Source: Aquimarina sp.
GTDB taxonomy: Bacteria > Bacteroidota > Bacteroidia > Flavobacteriales > Flavobacteriaceae
Direction of reading: 5' to 3'
DNA: 5,277 nt
NCBI GenBank assembly: GCA_020628975.1
Contig: JAHDEF010000055.1
Location: 1 to 5,277 of the forward strand
Shown: one piece after another, positions 1-4,354 of the stretch
Layout of the letters: each line of letters opens with the position of its first letter
How positions within the stretch are numbered: the first letter of the stretch is position 1
Notes under the pieces: generated by a model
What the model was told of the DNA's origin: nothing
What the model saw: the letters and a program-made list of their open reading frames with translations, nothing else
The model's database searches: none
Program-made: the position numbers and the translations under genes

Positions 1-1
1 T

Positions 2-892
2 TTAAATGGAAATGGTGAAATGACTGGAACAACTTGGATTACAGAATCAGGTTTTTTAGAAACACCTATCATGTTAACAAATACTTTCAGTGTAGGAACA
101 GTTAGTCAGGCAACTTTAAAATGGATGGTTGATACCTCATGGAGTAATGAAGATTGGTGGTGGGCATTTCCAGTAGTTGCAGAAACTTATGACGGATTTT
201 TAAATGATATTTATGGATTTCAGGTACAAGAAAAAAATGTTCTTGAAGCTATAGAAAATACGACAACTGAAGAAGTTGATGAAGGTAATGTTGGTGGAGG
301 AACAGGAATGATGAGCTTTGGGTTCAAGGGGGGGGTCGGTACAGCTTCTCGAATACTAAAATTTCCTAATAAAACCTATACAGTTGGTGTGCTAGTTCAG
401 TCAAATTATGGCGATAAAAAACGATTCAAAATAGATGGTGTTCCTGTAGGAAAGGAACTTAGAGATACTTTAAATGTTGTATATAAAGCACCACCAAAAT
501 CGAGAAGAAAAAATGGCGATGGATCTATTATTGTAGTTGTTGCTACTGATGTGCCATTACTTCCGTATCAATTAAAAAGAGTTTCTCAACGTGTGCCTAT
601 AGGTATAGGAAAACTAGGAGGCATCGGAGCAAATGGATCAGGAGATATTTTTATTGCTTTTTCAACAGCTAATAAAAACGCGTACATTCATGAAGGTAAA
701 GCAACTGTAGAAACCGTTTCCAATAATTGGATGAATGATATTTTTGAAGCTACAATTCAAGCTGTTGAAGAAGCAATCATAAATGCTATGATTGCTGCTG
801 AAACAATGGAAGGAATCAATGGCAATAAAGTTTACGCCCTACCACATAGCAAGGTAATAGAGATACTAGAAAAATATAATCGAATAGAATAG
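2..892 (+). CDS. S58 family (DmpA/BapA-type) self-cleaving aminopeptidase, 5' end missing
   Basis: This is a P1-family N-terminal-nucleophile aminopeptidase. Known members split autocatalytically into alpha and beta chains and remove N-terminal residues from D-amino-acid or beta-amino-acid peptides or amides. The frame is open to the left edge (codons from base 2 read LNGNGE before the Met at base 20), and the preceding residues match the family, so that Met is internal. Family members are about 360-400 residues, so roughly 80 are missing, including any signal peptide. Counting from the Met at base 20, visible motifs are PVVAETYDG (51-59), GNVGGGTGM (89-97), KGGVGTASR (103-111), VQSNYG with a likely oxyanion Asn129, GDGS (166-169) and NGSGDIF (205-211). 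Cleavage is expected between Gly168 and Ser169 (bases 523/524), leaving a beta chain of 122 residues. That fits Ser250 of DmpA and BapA. Ser207 falls where BapA has Ser288, and Asp209 where it has Glu290 (alignment from memory). Substrate and cell location cannot be told. Confidence 0.93.
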   Translation, partial: LNGNGEMTGTTWITESGFLETPIMLTNTFSVGTVSQATLKWMVDTSWSNEDWWWAFPVVAETYDGFLNDIYGFQVQEKNVLEAIENTTTEEVDEGNVGGGTGMMSFGFKGGVGTASRILKFPNKTYTVGVLVQSNYGDKKRFKIDGVPVGKELRDTLNVVYKAPPKSRRKNGDGSIIVVVATDVPLLPYQLKRVSQRVPIGIGKLGGIGANGSGDIFIAFSTANKNAYIHEGKATVETVSNNWMNDIFEATIQAVEEAIINAMIAAETMEGINGNKVYALPHSKVIEILEKYNRIE

Positions 893-1000
893 ACGATTAC
901 AACTTTATCCTTAACTGATGTAATTGCTATCATTAATTAAAATACAAGTTAATTTGAATTGATGAGAAAGTTTTTTCTCTCCAAAGAGATGAAAAGTTTA

Positions 1001-1041
1001 GTTTCTGCAAGATAGAAACCTTTATTTCTAAATAATAGAAA
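1001..1041. repeat. Alternating short inverted repeats (TTTCTA/TAGAAA)
   Basis: Four arms alternate in orientation: GTTTCT (1001-1006), TAGAAAC (1013-1019), TTTCTA (1025-1030) and TAGAAA (1036-1041). Arm 1 can pair with arm 2 (loop of 5-7 bases), arm 2 with arm 3, or arm 3 with arm 4 (loop AATAA). The pairings are therefore mutually exclusive in RNA. As DNA the same arms form a row of short palindromes. The arms are only 6-7 bp and AT-rich, so chance is a real alternative. Confidence 0.45.
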
Positions 1042-1123
1042 ACTTAATCACTCTATCAAAATCCTTTACATCAATATTATACGAAGTACCCCTAGTTTTT
1101 ATAGTAAATTATAGGAAAGGCAT

Positions 1124-1131
1124 CATATTTG
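1124..1131 (+). promoter_or_regulatory. Possible Bacteroidota -7 promoter element
   Basis: CATATTTG matches the Bacteroidota sigma-factor -7 consensus TANNTTTG at all but the first base, 31 bases before the ATG at 1163. A start site would fall near 1137, giving a short leader. No TTG is present at the expected -33 spacing; only the T-run at 1096-1100 lies near it. This is a weak candidate. Confidence 0.25.
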
Positions 1132-1162
1132 CAGTATATTATGTGTACCAAATCACCATGCT

Positions 1163-1690
1163 ATGAAAGAAATTAGAAACTGGTTGGTTAATTCTAAAAG
1201 ATTAGTAGATAAAGCGCTCGCTAATTACAAAGCTCTTTTTGTAAACGAATTAGAAGTGAGAAAAGTCGTAGCTGAGCGTTCCAAAATAACTTCTGACTTT
1301 AAAATTATGCCAAATCATGCTAAAGGCACCTACAAAATTATGGGGCAAAACCCTGATGTTAAAGATTCTTGCTACATAGGAATTTTAGAAATTGAATATG
1401 TAGAAGGCCAATGGCAAGGTGTTTGGGAAGTTTCTGGGAATACACACTATGGTTTTGGAATGCAAGTGGCTCCAAATATTTTAGTATTTAGTTTTTCATA
1501 TTTAGATACGGAAGAAAATGTACATGCAGGTATGGCTTCCTACACCTTTGTAAATGACAATATTGTAAGAGGTGAATGGATAGAAGATGGATATCCTGAT
1601 CGAGGTATTGAAGAATTAAGAAAAATGTCAGCAGATGAAATTAATGACGATAATATATTCGATGAAAATTATGGATTTAGCTTGAACTAA
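1163..1690 (+). CDS. Hypothetical protein with beta-rich core and acidic tail
   Basis: I do not recognise this 175-residue protein as a named family. Residues 1-42 look helical and charged, with no signal peptide or membrane segment, so it is probably cytoplasmic. Residues 55-145 look like an antiparallel beta sheet or small barrel: GTYKIMGQNPD, YIGILEIEYVEG, WQGVWEVSG, HYGFGMQV, ILVFSFSYL, GMASYTF and VRGEWIEDG. The layout GTY...G.(N)PD...Y.G...I......W.V.W...YG.G......L...GM..Y.F....RGEW resembles a beta domain common in uncharacterised bacterial proteins, but this is a general likeness. The tail (157-171) is rich in Asp, Glu and Asn. The ATG at 1163 is chosen because it is the first in frame; the ATGs at 1141 and 1158 are out of frame. 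There is no Shine-Dalgarno. The gene stands alone, with a 270-base gap before it and a strong terminator after it. The function is unknown. Confidence 0.8.
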   Translation: MKEIRNWLVNSKRLVDKALANYKALFVNELEVRKVVAERSKITSDFKIMPNHAKGTYKIMGQNPDVKDSCYIGILEIEYVEGQWQGVWEVSGNTHYGFGMQVAPNILVFSFSYLDTEENVHAGMASYTFVNDNIVRGEWIEDGYPDRGIEELRKMSADEINDDNIFDENYGFSLN

Positions 1691-1724
1691 AACATAACGG
1701 TAATAGTATAAATTGTAAAAAATC

Positions 1725-1762
1725 AAAGCTATATTTAGACAATTCTAGATATAGCTTTTTTT
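1725..1762 (+). terminator. Strong intrinsic terminator after the hypothetical gene
   Basis: A perfect 10-bp stem (AAAGCTATAT at 1725-1734 with ATATAGCTTT at 1749-1758) extends inward through a T-G wobble and four more pairs (TAGA/TCTA) to a CAAT tetraloop. A run of seven T follows (1756-1762). The stem is 15 bp and begins 34 bases after the stop of the hypothetical gene. An A-run at 1717-1722 on the other flank could let it work in both directions. The ATG of the DUF2851 gene follows the last T directly. Confidence 0.88.
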
Positions 1763-3034
1763 ATGAAAGAAGATTTTTTACATTTTGTGTGGAAGTACCA
1801 ATTGTTTGGTAAAGCATTAAAAACCACTAATAATGAAACAGTCGTTGTGCAGCAACAAGGATTGCATAATGAACATTTAGCAGGTCCCGATTTTTTAAAT
1901 GCTCAGATAATTATAGGAGAACAACGCTGGGCAGGTAATATCGAAATTCACCTAAAAGCTAGCGATTGGTATGCACACCACCATCAAACAGATGCAAATT
2001 ACTCTAGTGTTATTTTGCATGTTGTTTGGGATCACGACATAGAAGTTTTCAATAAACAAGAACAAATTATACCTACAGTAGCATTGCCCCGTTACGTTGA
2101 CAAAATTTTATTAACGAATTACGAAAGAATACTTCAAAACAAAAAAGATTGGATTCCTTGTGCCTCAAGTTTACCAAGCATAGAAACTTTTATATGGGAA
2201 AACTGGATAGATCGTTTGTTTATTGAGCGACTAGAACAAAAGTCTATATTTATAAACCAATTATTGAATACAACGAATAACGACTGGGAAAAAGTAAGCT
2301 TTATTGTATTGGCAAAATCTTTTGGTGGTAATGTTAATGGAGAAAACTTTGTTAAAGTAGCCTCAAGTATTCCAGCTACTATTTTTCAAAAAATGAACAA
2401 TTCTATTGTGTTAGAAGCTATTTTTATGGGCCAAGCAGGAATGTTAACTCAAGATTTTGAAGCACCTTACTATAAATTACTTCAGCAAGAATATCTTTTT
2501 GCAAAACACAAATATCAACTCGAAGCACCAAAAGGGATACAGTTACATTATTTCAAACTTCGCCCCCCTAACTTTCCTACAATTAGAATATCTCAATTAG
2601 TAAACCTCTATACTAAATCGACACATTTTTTTAGTAGTATGATTGAAGCACCTAAAGTTGAAGATTTACATCAACTATTGAGTTGCAAAACAAGTGAATT
2701 TTGGGATACACATTATACATTTGGTAAAACATCAAAAAAGTCAATAAAAAAAGCTTCAAGTACTTTAATTGATTTGATCATTATAAATGCGGTTTTACCC
2801 CTACGATTTTCGTTCGAAAGATACTATGGGAAATTTGAGGAAGAAACTTTCTTGTCTTTTTTTAAAAGTTTAAAACCAGAACAAAATCAAATTATTAGCG
2901 GATTTAACAAATTAGGAAAACCAGCAAAAAGTGCTATTGACTCTCAGGCTTTAATTCATTTGAAGAAAAATTATTGTGACAAATTTCAATGTCTATCTTG
3001 TGCAATCGGTTATCAATTAGTTCGAAAATCTTAA
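1763..3034 (+). CDS. DUF2851 family protein
   Basis: This 423-residue protein matches the DUF2851 family, common in Bacteroidota and without an assigned function. Recognisable blocks are KEDFLHFVWKY (2-12), AGPDFLNAQI (40-49), WAGNIEIHLKASDWYAHHH (56-74), VILHVVWDHD (83-92), WIPC (130-133), WENWIDRLFIERLEQK (145-160), LRPPNFPTIRISQL (266-279) and the C-terminal CDKFQCLSCAIG (405-416). No signal peptide or membrane segment is seen, so it is probably cytoplasmic. GPD (41-43) followed about 18 residues later by EIHLK (61-65) recalls a PD-(D/E)XK nuclease core, though the spacing inside EIHLK is not canonical. Cys405, Cys410 and Cys413 (CX4CX2C), perhaps with Cys133, could bind metal; both ideas are inference. 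The ATG at 1763 is preferred because the family's conserved N-terminal EDFLH block begins there, although it abuts a terminator T-run. The PspC gene starts 70 bases downstream. Confidence 0.92.
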   Translation: MKEDFLHFVWKYQLFGKALKTTNNETVVVQQQGLHNEHLAGPDFLNAQIIIGEQRWAGNIEIHLKASDWYAHHHQTDANYSSVILHVVWDHDIEVFNKQEQIIPTVALPRYVDKILLTNYERILQNKKDWIPCASSLPSIETFIWENWIDRLFIERLEQKSIFINQLLNTTNNDWEKVSFIVLAKSFGGNVNGENFVKVASSIPATIFQKMNNSIVLEAIFMGQAGMLTQDFEAPYYKLLQQEYLFAKHKYQLEAPKGIQLHYFKLRPPNFPTIRISQLVNLYTKSTHFFSSMIEAPKVEDLHQLLSCKTSEFWDTHYTFGKTSKKSIKKASSTLIDLIIINAVLPLRFSFERYYGKFEEETFLSFFKSLKPEQNQIISGFNKLGKPAKSAIDSQALIHLKKNYCDKFQCLSCAIGYQLVRKS

Positions 3035-3035
3035 C

Positions 3036-3060
3036 ATTTTAAGGCTAGTAAATTTTAAGG
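3036..3060. repeat. 9-bp direct repeat upstream of the PspC gene
   Basis: ATTTTAAGG occurs at 3036-3044 and again at 3052-3060, with a 16-base period and a 7-base spacer, between the DUF2851 stop and the PspC start. TAAGTTTA at 3077-3084 is one base off the TANNTTTG promoter element. The repeat could be a paired operator site for this possible promoter, but it is short, AT-rich and may be chance. Confidence 0.35.
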
Positions 3061-3104
3061 GAAAAGTAAATAGTAGTAAGTTTATAAGCAGTTAAAATAA
3101 CAAC

Positions 3105-3323
3105 ATGTTACAGCTGAGATATTTTTTTGAAAAACATGGTTTCTATGTTTGTGCACGACTGGCAGATCGCTTAGGTATGCGAACAAAAAATGTGCGTGTT
3201 TTCTTTATTTATGCGACATGTGTTACGGCAGGTGTAGGCTTTTTTATTTATTTGACTCTCGCATTTTGGTTAAAACTGAAAGATTTAATTTATACCAAAA
3301 GAACCTCCGTTTTTGATATTTAG
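3105..3323 (+). CDS. Stand-alone PspC-domain membrane protein
   Basis: This 72-residue protein is almost entirely one PspC domain. Residues 13-31 carry the typical amphipathic part (FYVCARLADRLGMRTKNVR), where the family shows the pattern vc.RlA..lgi....vR. A hydrophobic membrane segment follows at about 32-56 (VFFIYATCV...FFIYLTLAFWL), and a short basic tail ends the protein. PspC proteins sit in the inner membrane; in Enterobacteria PspC works with PspB in sensing envelope stress and controlling PspA. Short stand-alone PspC proteins are frequent in Flavobacteria, where their role is not established. No pspA or pspB is visible here. Only 3 bases (TTT) separate its stop from the channel ATG, so the two are almost surely co-transcribed and perhaps translationally coupled. 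The start has an A-rich leader (TTAAAATAACAAC) and no Shine-Dalgarno. Confidence 0.9.
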   Translation: MLQLRYFFEKHGFYVCARLADRLGMRTKNVRVFFIYATCVTAGVGFFIYLTLAFWLKLKDLIYTKRTSVFDI

Positions 3324-3326
3324 TTT

Positions 3327-4349
3327 ATGATAAGTACCCTTAAAGATCGATTTTATCTAGCGCTAAGTCTTCTGCTAAGTATCTTGTTAATTGGTGTTTT
3401 AGGATTTCATTACATAGCAAGCTATACGTGGTTAGATGCCGTGTATATGACTATCATCACCGTAAGTACGGTGGGTTATGGCGAGCCTCAACCTTTGGTA
3501 GGTGGCGCTAAAATTTTTGCGATTGTGTTAATTTTAGCTAGCTTAGCTATAATTGGTTTTTCCATATCGGTAATTACAGAATATATTTTAGCAAGAAGCA
3601 ATCCCAAACTTATTTTAAAAAAGAAAATGAATAAAGCCATAGCATCCTTAGAAAATCATGTGATCATCTGCGGTTATGGAAGAAATGGAAAAGAGGTTGC
3701 TCGAAAAATGAAAACCCATAAAAAGCCATTCATAGTTATAGAAAGTGTCAAGGAAATCGCCGAAAAATATAAAGCTCCCGATGTGCCAATTATTCACGGA
3801 AATGCTATTGAAGATGATATATTGAAAGAAGCAAAAATTTATAAAGCAAAATATTTAATAACCGCATTACCTGAAGATGCTGATAACCTATTCATAGTGC
3901 TATCTGCACGTCAAATGAATAAAGATTTAAAAATTATAAGTCGTGCATCAAAACCATCTTCGTACCGAAAATTACGTTTGGCGGGTGCCGATAATGTTAT
4001 TATGCCCGATAAAATAGGCGGCGATCATATGGCATCATTAGTTGTAGTTCCTGATTTGGTAGAGTTTTTAGATAATCTTTCTTTAGTAGGAAAAGGATCA
4101 GTAAATATAGAAGAGTTACCTTCTGAAAAATTAATTTTAGAAAAAGAGAATCAATCAATTCTCGATCTAAATGTAAGGGCTTTAACTGGGTGTACAATTA
4201 TTGGTTATAAAAGTCCCGAAGGAGAATATACGGTGAATCCATCAGCCAATCAATTACTAGAATCAGGATCAAGAGTGATTGTGTTAGGAAATGCCGAGCA
4301 AATAGAAAATTTAAATGAGCTGTATCAAATTTCAGCCAGTTTTGACTAA
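3327..4349 (+). CDS. Two-TM potassium channel with RCK (TrkA-N/TrkA-C) domains
   Basis: This 340-residue protein has the MthK layout and nearly its length (MthK is 336). TM1 is about 9-31, the pore helix about 36-47, the K+ selectivity filter TVGYG is at 48-52, and TM2 is about 62-86 with a possible gating-hinge Gly77. A basic linker (94-105) leads to an RCK/TrkA-N Rossmann domain starting at HVIICGYGRNG (111-121), with GxGxxG at 116-121, acidic Glu139 closing beta-2, and GNAIEDDIL (158-166). A TrkA-C domain covers about 255-335. It should form a tetrameric inner-membrane K+ channel gated by a cytoplasmic ring. From a remembered alignment, the MthK Ca2+ ligands Asp184, Glu210 and Glu212 fall at Ala180, Arg206 and Ser208, so Ca2+ gating through that site is unlikely; a nucleotide or other ligand is possible. 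Met101 aligns with the MthK internal start Met107. The symporter gene starts 5 bases downstream. Confidence 0.95.
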   Translation: MISTLKDRFYLALSLLLSILLIGVLGFHYIASYTWLDAVYMTIITVSTVGYGEPQPLVGGAKIFAIVLILASLAIIGFSISVITEYILARSNPKLILKKKMNKAIASLENHVIICGYGRNGKEVARKMKTHKKPFIVIESVKEIAEKYKAPDVPIIHGNAIEDDILKEAKIYKAKYLITALPEDADNLFIVLSARQMNKDLKIISRASKPSSYRKLRLAGADNVIMPDKIGGDHMASLVVVPDLVEFLDNLSLVGKGSVNIEELPSEKLILEKENQSILDLNVRALTGCTIIGYKSPEGEYTVNPSANQLLESGSRVIVLGNAEQIENLNELYQISASFD

Positions 4350-4354
4350 AGTGT

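Larger units (their letters stand above)
893..1162. other. AT-rich intergenic gap with short inverted repeats
   Basis: This 270-base gap separates the peptidase gene from the hypothetical gene. No start codon opens a convincing reading frame here on either strand. It holds weak hairpins: GAGAAA/TTTCTC around 964-979, TCTCT/AGAGA around 976-989, and the alternating set at 1001-1041 listed separately. None is followed by a clear T-run, so no intrinsic terminator for the peptidase gene is evident. A promoter candidate for the next gene lies near 1124-1131. Confidence 0.6.

Noticed and set aside
20..22. ATG at 20 as the start of the peptidase gene
   Set aside because: The frame is open to the window edge, and the upstream codons (LNGNGE) continue the family's conserved sequence, so this Met is internal.
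638..640. Ser207 (NGSGDIF) as the self-cleavage nucleophile of the peptidase
   Set aside because: Cleavage there would leave a beta chain of only 84 residues. Ser169 after GDG gives 122, close to DmpA/BapA, and begins a beta strand as expected. Ser207 fits the second catalytic serine.
935..954. AATTAA/TTAATT inverted repeat
   Set aside because: It is a six-base, purely A/T stem in AT-rich intergenic DNA and is expected by chance.
964..989. Terminator for the peptidase gene
   Set aside because: The GAGAAA/TTTCTC and TCTCT/AGAGA stems are short, overlap each other and are not followed by a T-run.
4000..4197. Minus-strand frame of 65 codons
   Set aside because: It lies wholly inside the channel gene, has no family-like motifs and is a low-complexity Leu-rich shadow of conserved coding sequence on the + strand.
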